From Planctomycetia bacterium (GTDB taxonomy: Bacteria; Planctomycetota; Planctomycetia; Pirellulales; UBA1268): DNA of 64,000 bases. How positions within the stretch are numbered: the stretch's first letter is position 1; each line of letters opens with the position of its first letter. The position numbers and the translations under genes were made by a program. The stretch covers positions 1 to 64,000 of the forward strand of contig BJHK01000014.1 in assembly GCA_014192425.1 (NCBI GenBank). The letters run 5' to 3'. The notes beneath the pieces were generated by a model. It was not told the origin of the DNA, did not search any database, and was given only the letters and a program-made list of their open reading frames with translations. This document shows positions 52,535 to 61,262 of the stretch, in pieces.

Positions 52535-53518
52535 TCACCCGACATCCCGCCGCTGGAAGAGCAGCACGGCCAGCGACAAGAGCGCCGTGATCAGCACGGC
52601 CGCGTAGGCCGCCACGCTCGCGAAATACTCCGGCGTGATCGCGTGCCCCTGCGAGAGGGCGTCGGCCGCCCAGAAGACCTGCAGGTTCGGCACCGCCACG
52701 TAGAGCGGCGCGAGCAGCCGCACGAGCGGGCTTGCACCCTCCGCCAGCGACCGCCCCAGGAAAAATTCGCTCACGAGCCCGAACAGAAACACGCCGCAGC
52801 AGATCAGGAGCGTGATCACCTGGTTGACCCGCGTGGAGGCCGCGATCGCCGCTGCGGAAAGCACAAGGATTGCGAGGAACACCATCCCGATCGCATACAT
52901 CAGCTGCGGGTTGTAGTCGGTGAGCGGCCCCTGCAGCCACCAGTCGCGGGCCAGGATCGAGCAGATGCCGACGGCGATCGTGAGCATGCCGGCCAGGCAG
53001 GCCGTGAGCGTGGAGGGGAACGGCCGGCGATAGAGATAGTTCAAGAGCCCGGCCGTGAGCAGCGCGAGCAGGCCGAAGAGCAGGCTGAACGTGAGCACCG
53101 GGCCGTCGTAGATCTCGCCGCGGCCCATGCCCATCTGGGGCTTGTGCCGCACGGCCAGGAGGCAGGCGAGCGTGAGGATGTAGTAACCCACGCCGAGGGC
53201 TACGGCGACGCCGAGGAACTTGCCCACGATCACGGCGGCCCGCGTCACCGGCTTGCTCACGACCGTGAGCACCGTCTTGTTTTCGATCTCCTTGGAGAGC
53301 ACACTCGATGCCGTAAACGCGGCCAGCAAGAGCCCCACGATGAGGAGGGTGCTGAGACAGAGATCAATGAGCAGTTTCTCGTCCTCCCCCATCGTGAAGG
53401 CGGCCAGGTTCACGTTGCAGACCATGGCCAAGAGCCCGACGAGCACCAGCACGATGAAGATCGGCTGGCGGATCGCCTCCAAAAAGGCGTTACGGGCGAT
53501 CGAGAAAATTGGCGGCAT
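52535..53518 (-). CDS. ABC-2 type permease (NosY/GldF-like)
   Basis: The 327-residue protein has about eight spans and the ABC-2 family signature region ENKTVLTVVSKPVTRAAVIVGKFLG, with FTASSVLSKEIENKT. No ATPase is next to it on this strand; the nearest partner is the ATPase at 57961 across the divergent region. The second permease at 59201 carries the related TLTKPLGRPEYLLGKWAG. The substrate is unknown. It shares a 78-base divergent promoter region with the SPFH operon. Confidence 0.85.
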   Translation of the reverse strand: MPPIFSIARNAFLEAIRQPIFIVLVLVGLLAMVCNVNLAAFTMGEDEKLLIDLCLSTLLIVGLLLAAFTASSVLSKEIENKTVLTVVSKPVTRAAVIVGKFLGVAVALGVGYYILTLACLLAVRHKPQMGMGRGEIYDGPVLTFSLLFGLLALLTAGLLNYLYRRPFPSTLTACLAGMLTIAVGICSILARDWWLQGPLTDYNPQLMYAIGMVFLAILVLSAAAIAASTRVNQVITLLICCGVFLFGLVSEFFLGRSLAEGASPLVRLLAPLYVAVPNLQVFWAADALSQGHAITPEYFASVAAYAAVLITALLSLAVLLFQRRDVG

Positions 53519-53596
53519 GCCTACAGGATACCGGGGAAATCGCCCTCATCGAAATCTCATACGCGGCTGCATGATGGGGATGGCAGGATCTTCTTC

Positions 53597-55663
53597 ATGA
53601 ATCGCGACGAATTGACATACAGCCGGGCGACCACGGCCGCCCTTGCCGGGCTCGCCGTCCAGATCGTGCTCTGCGTGGCCACGGGCCTGATCGGCGCCTG
53701 GGCGCAGAGCCCGGCGATCCAGGCGGCCACCTGGCACATCGCCGGCGGCATCCCGATCTGGATCATCCTCGCGATCATCTACCAGCAGCACCGTGTGGAG
53801 CGGACGGAGTCGCTCGCCGCCGAGAAGCTCGCCACGCAAGACGCCACCAGCGCCGCCATCTTCGGCGAGACGAGCGACGAACTGCAGCTGGCCCGCAACC
53901 GGCTCGACCGGCTCTATGCCTACGGCCTGCCGGCGGTGAGCTTCGCCGTGGCGTTGTATTTGATCGCCGCGGGGGCCGCGATGCTCTATCGCGCCGCGGG
54001 CCTCGGCACCGACAGGGTCGCCCTCTCGCTCGCCAAAGACTGCAACCCCGTGGGACTCATGTTCGCGACCGCGGGCGTTGCCTTTGTGGCCTTCATCGCC
54101 GCCCGCTGGATCAGCGGCTATACGCGGGTGCGCGAATGGCAACTGCTCCGCGGCGGCGCGAGCTACCTGATGAGCACGTTCCTTGTGGCGGCCCTGCTCT
54201 TCGCGGGGGCGGCGGCGGTGGCGATCGTCAAGGAGACGACGTTCTTCGAATGGCTCGCCCGGCTCGTGCCCTGGATGATGATCCTCGTCGGCGGCGAGAT
54301 TTTGCTCACGGCGCTCCTGGCCGCCTACCGCCCCAAGCGGCCGGGCGAGATTCCACGGCCCGCTTTCGACAGCCGGTTCCTCGGCCTGCTCACGGCGCCC
54401 GAGTCGCTCGGACAGGTGGTGGGCGAACTGATCAACTACCAGTTCGGCGTCGAAGTGTCGCGGAGCTGGTTCTATCAGATGCTCGGCCGGGCGGTGACGC
54501 CGCTGACCGTCTTCGCCGGGGCCGTGCTCTTCGCCTTGAGCACGCTCGTGATCGTCGGCCCCGACGAGCAGGGCACTGTGCTGCGGCATGGCGCGCTCGC
54601 CCGCGGGCCGCTCGGGCCCGGCATGCACCTCAAGGCCCCCTGGCCGATCGAAACCTCGGAGATCTATCCGACCGGCAAGGTGCTGCAGCTTACGATCTCG
54701 AGCGACAAGCTCGGCCGGTTCAAGAAGAAGCGGGAAGGGCTCCTCTGGACGGGCGGCGACGACGACGCGGCGAAGATGGGCCTCGAGTTCTTCCTCTGTG
54801 CCTCCGAGACCGGCGACGGCAGCGGCAGCTCGCTCTCGCTTCTCGTGGCCGACGTGATCGTGCAGTATCGGATCGGCGACCTCGTGAAGTTTCTCGAAGG
54901 CTCGACCTCGGCCCGCGAATCGATCGAACTTGTGACGCAGCAGGAGGCGAGCAATTACTTCGCGGGCAAGACGCTCGAGGAACTGCTCTCCAAGGGCCGC
55001 ACCGAAGGGGGTCCGGAGTTGCAGAAGCGAATCCAGGCCCGCGTCGATGCCCTCGGCCTCGGGTTTGAGATCGTGGATGTGGGCGTGACGACGCTCCAGC
55101 CGCCGCCGGGCAAGGTGGCCCGCGAGTTCCACCGCCAGATCGGCGCCCAGCAGGAGCGGGAGACGCTCGTGCAGATGGCTTACAAAGACGCGATCAAGAC
55201 CCTCGCCAAGGTGGCCGGCTCCGTGGACCGCAGCCGCAAGATCAACGAGGCGATCATCCGGCTCGACGATTCCCGCACCGCCGCCGCCGAGGCCGCTGCC
55301 AAGATCGGCGCCCGCGACATCCTGCCGCTCACCGCCCAGCAGCTCGCCAAGCAGGAGCTCGAGATCGAGGAACTGCTCGGCGAGGCCCGCGGCGAGGCGG
55401 CCGAGATCGTGCACAAGGCCCGCTCCGACCGCTGGAAGAAGACGATCGGCGAGCGATCGGCCCTCGAGCGATTCGCCGGACAGCTGCTCGCCTACAAGGC
55501 CGCCCCCGCCTACTTCCGCACGAAGCAGTATCTGGAGGTGCTCGCCAATTCGCTGGTGGACCGCCGCAAGGTGGTGATCGCCGGCGACAAGGGGGATCTC
55601 CCGGTGCTCAACCTCGACTTCAGCGACCCGACCAACGCCATCGACACGCTCATCGGCGAATGA
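53597..55663 (+). CDS. SPFH/band 7 protein with a seven-span N-terminal domain
   Basis: The 688-residue protein has about seven membrane spans in its first 315 residues and then an SPFH domain beginning VIVGPDEQGTVLRHGAL. A long coiled-coil follows (LPLTAQQLAKQELEIEELLGEARGEAAEIVHKARSDRWKK) with the HflK/C-style R-x-x-x-E-R-F ending. HflK/HflC have a single span, so the multi-span domain is unusual. It should sit in the inner membrane and form large rings with the next two SPFH proteins. ATG 53597 is chosen; the open frame extends much further upstream only because it is antisense to the neighbouring genes. Confidence 0.85.
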   Translation: MNRDELTYSRATTAALAGLAVQIVLCVATGLIGAWAQSPAIQAATWHIAGGIPIWIILAIIYQQHRVERTESLAAEKLATQDATSAAIFGETSDELQLARNRLDRLYAYGLPAVSFAVALYLIAAGAAMLYRAAGLGTDRVALSLAKDCNPVGLMFATAGVAFVAFIAARWISGYTRVREWQLLRGGASYLMSTFLVAALLFAGAAAVAIVKETTFFEWLARLVPWMMILVGGEILLTALLAAYRPKRPGEIPRPAFDSRFLGLLTAPESLGQVVGELINYQFGVEVSRSWFYQMLGRAVTPLTVFAGAVLFALSTLVIVGPDEQGTVLRHGALARGPLGPGMHLKAPWPIETSEIYPTGKVLQLTISSDKLGRFKKKREGLLWTGGDDDAAKMGLEFFLCASETGDGSGSSLSLLVADVIVQYRIGDLVKFLEGSTSARESIELVTQQEASNYFAGKTLEELLSKGRTEGGPELQKRIQARVDALGLGFEIVDVGVTTLQPPPGKVAREFHRQIGAQQERETLVQMAYKDAIKTLAKVAGSVDRSRKINEAIIRLDDSRTAAAEAAAKIGARDILPLTAQQLAKQELEIEELLGEARGEAAEIVHKARSDRWKKTIGERSALERFAGQLLAYKAAPAYFRTKQYLEVLANSLVDRRKVVIAGDKGDLPVLNLDFSDPTNAIDTLIGE

Positions 55664-55675
55664 AACAGTGAACCC

Positions 55676-56614
55676 ATGAAAAATTCCTTCACGATCCTCA
55701 TGGGCGCGGTGATCGCCGCCGCCCTGCTCTCCTACATGTTTCTGTATCAGGTGCGGTACGACCAGGTGGCCGTCCGCACGACGTTCGACAAGGCCGACGC
55801 CGGGAGCGTACAGACCGATCCGGGGCTCAAGTTCCGCCTTCCATGGCCGATCCACAAGGTGACGCACTACTCGAAGCGGCTGCAGCTGCTCGAGGACACC
55901 GTCGAGGAACTGCAGACGGCCGACGGCAAGAGTGTGATCGTGAAGACCTACCTCACCTGGCGGATCGAAAACCCGCTCGACTTCTACGTCACGCTCAAGG
56001 ACCCAGCCGAGGCCCAGCGGCAGCTCTCCAGCCGGCTCCGCGAGATCCGCGGCCTCATCAGCCGCTATCGGCTCGACCAACTCGTGAACCTCGACAAAAA
56101 CGCGATCAAGCTCGCCGAGATCGAGGACCAAGCCAAGGCGACGCTCGAGAAGTCGCTCGCCCAGTCGGGCTACGGGCTGAAGGTGGAGAGCGTGGGCATC
56201 TACAAGATCGTGCTTCCCGAATCGACCACCCAGAAGGTGTTCGAGACGATGATCACCACCCGCGAGCGGCTCAGCGAAAACGCGCTCCAGGAGGGGCAGG
56301 CCCAGGCCTCCGCGATCCGCAGCGAGGCCGAGAGCGCCCGCGAGCGGATCCTCGCCTTCGCGGAGCGGCGGGCCCAGACGATCCGCTCCAAGGGGGACCG
56401 CGAGGCATCGAAGGAATACGAGAGCTTCGCCGCCAACGAAGACTTCGCCGTCTTCCTCCGCAAGGTCGAGGCCTTGAAGAAGATGCTCGATCACAACACG
56501 ACGTTCGTGCTCTCGGCCGACAGCCTCAGCATTCTCGACTGGTTCAACCGCGATCCCGGCCAGGCCGCCCCGGCCCAGCCGCGGGCCCCGCAGCCCCGTC
56601 CGCTGCCGCAGTGA
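55676..56614 (+). CDS. SPFH protein, HflC-like
   Basis: The 312-residue protein has one span (about 8-25), then the SPFH domain (VAVRTTFDKADAGSVQTDPGLKFRLPWPIHKV) and the HflC coiled-coil block ARERILAFAERRAQTIRSKGDREASKEYESFAANEDFAVFLRKVEAL. In proteobacteria HflC with HflK forms a cage around the FtsH protease. It is 12 bases after the preceding gene. The Pro-rich tail is short. No ftsH is in the window. Confidence 0.92.
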   Translation: MKNSFTILMGAVIAAALLSYMFLYQVRYDQVAVRTTFDKADAGSVQTDPGLKFRLPWPIHKVTHYSKRLQLLEDTVEELQTADGKSVIVKTYLTWRIENPLDFYVTLKDPAEAQRQLSSRLREIRGLISRYRLDQLVNLDKNAIKLAEIEDQAKATLEKSLAQSGYGLKVESVGIYKIVLPESTTQKVFETMITTRERLSENALQEGQAQASAIRSEAESARERILAFAERRAQTIRSKGDREASKEYESFAANEDFAVFLRKVEALKKMLDHNTTFVLSADSLSILDWFNRDPGQAAPAQPRAPQPRPLPQ

Positions 56615-56636
56615 CGTTCCCGGAAAACACAGCGCC

Positions 56637-57944
56637 ATGAGCGATCCAGCAGTCAACGACCTCCCGCCGCAGCAGGCCGCCCCAGCGCAGGCCGAGGATG
56701 TGGGCGACGTCTTCGATCCGGCGCAGCAGTCGCTCGCCGAGGCGCTGAAGGTGAGCTTCGGCATCCTCAAGTTCGCGATGTTCGGCCTGCTCGTGGCGTA
56801 CTGCCTGAGCGGCACGTTCAGCGTGGGCTCCAACGAAGTGGCCCTCCGGCTGCGGTTCGGCGACTACGTGGGCGCTCCGGGGCAGCGGGTACTCGAGCGG
56901 GGCACGTATCTCGCGGCGCCGTTCCCGATCGAGCAGGTGATCAAAGTTGACACCCGGCCCACGACGATCGATCTCGACCGCGAATTCTGGTACGAGATTA
57001 CCGGCGGCGGTGATTCGAAGGAATCGTTCCGGTCGGGCCAGGCCAGGCCGCTCAATCCGATCAAGGACGGCTCGCTCCTCACGGGCGACTTCAACATCGC
57101 CCACGCCCGCTGGTCGCTCACCTACCGCGTCACCGACCCAGAGGACTACATCACGAACGTCGGCAAGCCATTGCTCGGCGAGGAGATCGTGCGGTGCGCG
57201 ATCCAGCAGGGGATCGTGCAGGCCACGGCGCAGCTGCCGGCGGAGGACTTTCTCAAGGGGGTGGTGAACCGGGACCTCGCAATCGGCATCGCCCAGCGGC
57301 GGCTCGACGAGATGAAGACGGGCCTCACGATCGACCAGCTCAACCTCGACCAGGTGACCGCGCCGATGGCCGTGGTGAAAAGCTTCGACGACGTGACCAC
57401 CGCCGAGGCCGACCGTTCGCAGCGGATCGTGGCCGCACAGCAGGACCGCACCCGGATCCTGGCCGAGTCCGCCGGCGAGGCCGCGGAGAAGCTCGTGGCG
57501 CTGGTGACGGAGTACGAGCAGGCCGTGGAGGCGGGCACGGCCGCCGAGGCCGCCGCCGCCGAGGCCAAGATCGACCAGGCGTTCGCTGAACTCAAGGTGG
57601 AGAACGCGATGGTCGGCGGCGAGGCGGCGCAGGTGATCAATGGAGCCAATACCTACCGCACGCAGGTGGTCGAGCGGGTGAAGTCGGAGCGGGAGATGTT
57701 CGAGCGGCTCCTGCCGCAGTATCAGCAGAACCCGCGGATCATCCGCTCGCGGCTCTGGGAGGATGCCCGCGAGCAGATTCTCACGGGCGACGTCGAGACC
57801 TTCTACACCGTGCCGGGCCAGCTCCAGCTTCAGCTCAACCGCGATCCCGAGATCCAGAAGATGAAGCAGCAGGAGCAGCTGCGGAATCTGAAAAGAGAGC
57901 AGAAGGAAATGCAGCGGGCCCGCCAGCTGCAGACCGGAAAATAG
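56637..57944 (+). CDS. SPFH protein, HflK-like
   Basis: The 435-residue protein has a Pro/Ala-rich cytoplasmic start, one span (about 40-60) and an SPFH domain (TFSVGSNEVALRLRFGDYVG, DREFWYEITGGG, FNIAHARWSLTYRVTDPEDYITNVG). A coiled-coil of about 150 residues (DRSQRIVAAQQDRTRILAESAGEAAEKL) leads to a basic end. Position and domain order fit HflK. The domain contains an insert (about 118-145) with GDSKESFRSGQARP. It follows HflC after 22 bases, and the three SPFH genes form a single unit. Confidence 0.9.
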   Translation: MSDPAVNDLPPQQAAPAQAEDVGDVFDPAQQSLAEALKVSFGILKFAMFGLLVAYCLSGTFSVGSNEVALRLRFGDYVGAPGQRVLERGTYLAAPFPIEQVIKVDTRPTTIDLDREFWYEITGGGDSKESFRSGQARPLNPIKDGSLLTGDFNIAHARWSLTYRVTDPEDYITNVGKPLLGEEIVRCAIQQGIVQATAQLPAEDFLKGVVNRDLAIGIAQRRLDEMKTGLTIDQLNLDQVTAPMAVVKSFDDVTTAEADRSQRIVAAQQDRTRILAESAGEAAEKLVALVTEYEQAVEAGTAAEAAAAEAKIDQAFAELKVENAMVGGEAAQVINGANTYRTQVVERVKSEREMFERLLPQYQQNPRIIRSRLWEDAREQILTGDVETFYTVPGQLQLQLNRDPEIQKMKQQEQLRNLKREQKEMQRARQLQTGK

Positions 57945-57960
57945 TGCAGGGAGGACTGAC

Positions 57961-59196
57961 ATGATCACACAGGCGGCTCCCACCACAGTGGCGGCGGACG
58001 ACTCACGACCCGTGGACATCAAGTGCGTCGGGGTCACGAAGATCTTTCGGGACTTCTGGATGCGACCGCGGGTCCGCGCGGTGGACGGCGTCGATCTCGA
58101 GGTCCGTCGCGGGCAGGTGTATGGACTGCTCGGCCCCAACGGCTCGGGCAAGAGCACCACGATCAAGATGCTCCTCGGCCTGCTCACGCCCACGGCCGGC
58201 CGGATCGCCGTGATGGGGAAGCGGCCCCGGCACGTGGATGCAAAAAAGGACATCGGCTACCTGCCTGAGGAGAGCTATCTCTACCGGTTTCTCTCAGCCC
58301 GTGAGACGCTCGACTACTACGGCCGGCTGTTCCGGATTCCCGCGGCGATCCGCCGCGAGCGGGTGAGCAAACTCCTGGAGATGGTGGGCCTCGAGGCGGT
58401 CGAGCATCGGCCGGTGGGGGAGTTTTCCAAGGGCATGCAGCGGCGGGTGGGGCTCGCCCAGAGCCTGATCAACGATCCGCAGCTTTTGATTCTCGATGAG
58501 CCGACGAGTGGCATGGATCCGGTCGGCGCCCGCCAGATCAAGGACGTGATCGAGAAGCTCGCCGAGCGGGGCAAGACGATCCTGCTGTGCACGCATCTGC
58601 TCTCCGACGTCGAGGACCTCTGCGAACGGGTGGCGATCATGTTCGGCGGCAAGGTGCGGGCCGAGGGCACCTGCGGCGAACTGCTCGAACAGCAGAACCT
58701 GACGAATCTGCAGACCGACCGGCTGCCGGCCGACGCGCTGGCGGAGATCGAGGCCGTGCTCGCGAAGCGGGGCCTCGGCCTCCGGAGCGTCGAGCAGCCC
58801 CGGCGACGGCTGGAGTCGCTGTTCCTCGAGATCGTGGATACCGCCCGCAAGGAAGGCACGCACACCAGCGGCGCCCGAAGTGGCGGCCAGATCGCCGACT
58901 TCCTCCGCGCGGGCGCCACGGAGGTGGCCGGCGATACGGAGACCGACGGCGAGGAGATCCTCGACTCGCTCGCCGCCAAGGCTGCAGCGCCGCAGCCCGC
59001 GCCGGCAGCGACCGCCACGGCCGCGGTCCGCGACGCGGGCCACCAAGAAGGCGACACCCTTGCCGACCTCGTCGCCCGCCCGACGCCCCCGCCAGTGGCA
59101 GCTCACCCAGCACAGGCTCCGCAGGCGGTCGAGGCCGACACCGGCCCGGACGAGGATCCCGACGACGACGTGCTCGCCTCCCTCACCCGCCGGTGA
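57961..59196 (+). CDS. ABC transporter ATPase with a C-terminal extension
   Basis: The 411-residue protein has Walker A GPNGSGKST (58-66), signature FSKGM (155-159), Walker B LLILDE (175-180) and switch His in LLCTHLLSD, a complete CcmA/NatA-type ATPase (residues 20-245). The extra 160 residues are Ala/Pro/acidic and end DEDPDDDVLASLTRR, with no recognised domain. GGGAGGA lies six bases before the start. It must work with the permease at 59201, and perhaps with the one at 52535. Confidence 0.93.
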   Translation: MITQAAPTTVAADDSRPVDIKCVGVTKIFRDFWMRPRVRAVDGVDLEVRRGQVYGLLGPNGSGKSTTIKMLLGLLTPTAGRIAVMGKRPRHVDAKKDIGYLPEESYLYRFLSARETLDYYGRLFRIPAAIRRERVSKLLEMVGLEAVEHRPVGEFSKGMQRRVGLAQSLINDPQLLILDEPTSGMDPVGARQIKDVIEKLAERGKTILLCTHLLSDVEDLCERVAIMFGGKVRAEGTCGELLEQQNLTNLQTDRLPADALAEIEAVLAKRGLGLRSVEQPRRRLESLFLEIVDTARKEGTHTSGARSGGQIADFLRAGATEVAGDTETDGEEILDSLAAKAAAPQPAPAATATAAVRDAGHQEGDTLADLVARPTPPPVAAHPAQAPQAVEADTGPDEDPDDDVLASLTRR

Positions 59197-59200
59197 ACCG

Positions 59201-61246
59201 ATGGCAGCGACCCGACCAATCTCAGGCACGCTCCACGACGGCAGCTCATGGCGGCCGCTCGCGTTTTTCGCCGGTGTGCTCGCCGCGATCGCCGCCGCCA
59301 CGGCGGCCGCTGGCTGGCTGCTCGACGCGCAGGCCGCTCCCACTGTCGCCACCGCTGTCCGTCTCGCCGGCCTCATCGCCGCGATCGGCTGGACGTTTTT
59401 CGGCGTCTCGACGCTGCTGGGGTCAGGTCGCGCGACAGACGTCGGCCCGGCCACCCGCGCGGCCTTGCTCACCGCCCTGCTCGCCGGCGGCAGCGGCCTT
59501 GCCGAACTTGTAGCGCGACAGGTGTCGCTGCCGCTGGGCGTCGCGCTCCAACTCGTCGCCGCTGCGGCGCCCGGGCTCCTCTTCTGGCAGGCGTTCAAGG
59601 CCGCGCCCCAGTACCGCTGGCTGGCCACTGCCGTGGGCGGCTTGGCCGGCACCGGGCTGCTCGTCTGGTTCCTCGCGCGAAACGGGCTCTCGGCCTCAGC
59701 CCTGACGATCGGCGCCGTCGTCGCGATCACTGCGGCATTCCTTGCCGGGCTCATGCTGCTGCGGGCGATCCTCTCGGGCAGCGGCTGGGCGGCCGTAGCC
59801 CGCACGGTGGTGGACGAGGCGATCCGGATGCGGGCGGCGCTCGTGCTCCTGATCGTGCTCGTGCTCTCGCTGCCGCTCCTGCCACTGCTGCTCGACTCGG
59901 GCGAGCGGCTCGAGTACCGCGTGCAGTTTCTGCTCACCTGGGCCCTCGGCACGACCACGCTCCTGCTCGGCCTCCTGAACGTGTTTCTCGGCTGCGGCAG
60001 CCTCTCGGGCGACATCGACTCCAACCGAATCCACATGACGCTCACCAAGCCGCTCGGCCGCCCTGAGTATCTGTTGGGCAAGTGGGCCGGTCTCGTGGCC
60101 GTGAATGCCTTGCTCGTGGTCGTCGCCGGGATCGGGATCTACTCGTTCACGCGGCTGCTCGCGCTCTCGGAGGCGACGAGCCAGGGGGATCGCTACGCCG
60201 TTGACGAACAGGTGCTCACGGCCCGGCAGAGCGTCCGCCCCACGCACCCCAGCGGCGAAGCCTACGCGCAGGAAGTCGAAAAGTTGATCGATCAACTCGA
60301 GAAAGAATTGCCCGACGCCTTCAAGAAGGATCGGCAAGGCACCCGGCAGACCATTCGTGAACAGTACTTCAGGAAGTGGCATACGATCACTCCGGACAAA
60401 GTCAGCGAGTATGTCTTCTCCGGCCTGACGCACGCCAAGAAGAAGTCACCCATCGTGCACCTGAGAATCCGCCCCTACGGTGAAGGATCAGGCTACGACA
60501 GGGCCGACGTGAGCTTCGCTCTCTGGGTGAATGGCCGCCCCTACCCCTACATCGACGGCGAGCACCGCCCCTACACGCTGGCCGGCCAGACCACGCACAC
60601 CATCGACATCCCCACCGAGGCGATCGACGACAAGGGCCAGCTTCGGCTGACGATCGAGAACAAGAACCTGTTGCTTCCGGGGGCCGCCAAACCGACGACG
60701 ATCGGACTCGTGCCGGGCAAGGGACTCGAGATCCTCGAGCCCGTCGGCTCGTTCGCCCAAAACTACCTCAAGTGTCTGTTCGTCGTCTGGCTCAAGCTCG
60801 CGATGATCGCGGCGGTAGCCGTCGCGTCGGCTACGTTCCTCGGCTTTCCGATGGCCGTGCTCCTGAGCCTGATGATTTTCCTCTCGGCCTTCGGCAGCGG
60901 ATTCGTAGGAGACTCGCTCGAACTTTACACGGGCATGGACGATGCGACCGCGACCGTGAAGGACATGGCGGAACTCCGGTACTCGTCGTTCTACGATTTT
61001 CTGCGAAAGGGCGAATACTGGGAGGCGTTCAAGGTGATCATGGCCGTCGTGGGCGAACTGTTCGTCAAGGTGATTCCGTCGTTCGATCGGTATGATGCGG
61101 TGACGGCGGTCGCGACCGGCATGAACGTGAGCGTCTGGACCGTTCTCGAATGCATTCTCCGCGTCGGCATCGTGGCCCCAATCGTACTCGGCCTGCTCGC
61201 GTGGTTCTGCTTCGAGCAGCGGGATCTCGTCCGCTCCAACACGTGA
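59201..61246 (+). CDS. large ABC-2 type permease with an inserted soluble domain
   Basis: The 681-residue protein has about ten spans in the first 300 residues (including TLTKPLGRPEYLLGKWAGLVAVNALLV, the ABC-2 signature region). A soluble insert of about 190 residues (about 325-515) has a coiled start (YAQEVEKLIDQLEKELPDAFKKDRQ) and a beta-rich, Ig-like part (PYPYIDGEHRPYTLAGQTTHTIDIPTEA). Three or four more spans close it. Known ABC-2 permeases are about 250-400 residues long, so the insert is unusual. It probably lies outside the membrane. ATG 59201 is four bases after the ATPase stop. Confidence 0.87.
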   Translation: MAATRPISGTLHDGSSWRPLAFFAGVLAAIAAATAAAGWLLDAQAAPTVATAVRLAGLIAAIGWTFFGVSTLLGSGRATDVGPATRAALLTALLAGGSGLAELVARQVSLPLGVALQLVAAAAPGLLFWQAFKAAPQYRWLATAVGGLAGTGLLVWFLARNGLSASALTIGAVVAITAAFLAGLMLLRAILSGSGWAAVARTVVDEAIRMRAALVLLIVLVLSLPLLPLLLDSGERLEYRVQFLLTWALGTTTLLLGLLNVFLGCGSLSGDIDSNRIHMTLTKPLGRPEYLLGKWAGLVAVNALLVVVAGIGIYSFTRLLALSEATSQGDRYAVDEQVLTARQSVRPTHPSGEAYAQEVEKLIDQLEKELPDAFKKDRQGTRQTIREQYFRKWHTITPDKVSEYVFSGLTHAKKKSPIVHLRIRPYGEGSGYDRADVSFALWVNGRPYPYIDGEHRPYTLAGQTTHTIDIPTEAIDDKGQLRLTIENKNLLLPGAAKPTTIGLVPGKGLEILEPVGSFAQNYLKCLFVVWLKLAMIAAVAVASATFLGFPMAVLLSLMIFLSAFGSGFVGDSLELYTGMDDATATVKDMAELRYSSFYDFLRKGEYWEAFKVIMAVVGELFVKVIPSFDRYDAVTAVATGMNVSVWTVLECILRVGIVAPIVLGLLAWFCFEQRDLVRSNT

Positions 61247-61262
61247 TCGCCGGAGGCACCGC

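Noticed and set aside
51818-53596. A 593-codon upstream extension of the first SPFH gene
   Set aside because: It is antisense to the GT2 and ABC-2 permease genes. The family sequence and the membrane domain begin after the ATG at 53597.
53546-56833. A 1095-codon minus-strand open frame
   Set aside because: It lies antisense to three well supported SPFH genes; its translation is a His/Leu/Gly-rich shadow caused by high GC content.
56544-60081. Two long minus-strand open frames (569 and 595 codons)
   Set aside because: Both are antisense to HflK-like, ABC ATPase and permease genes and show no motifs.
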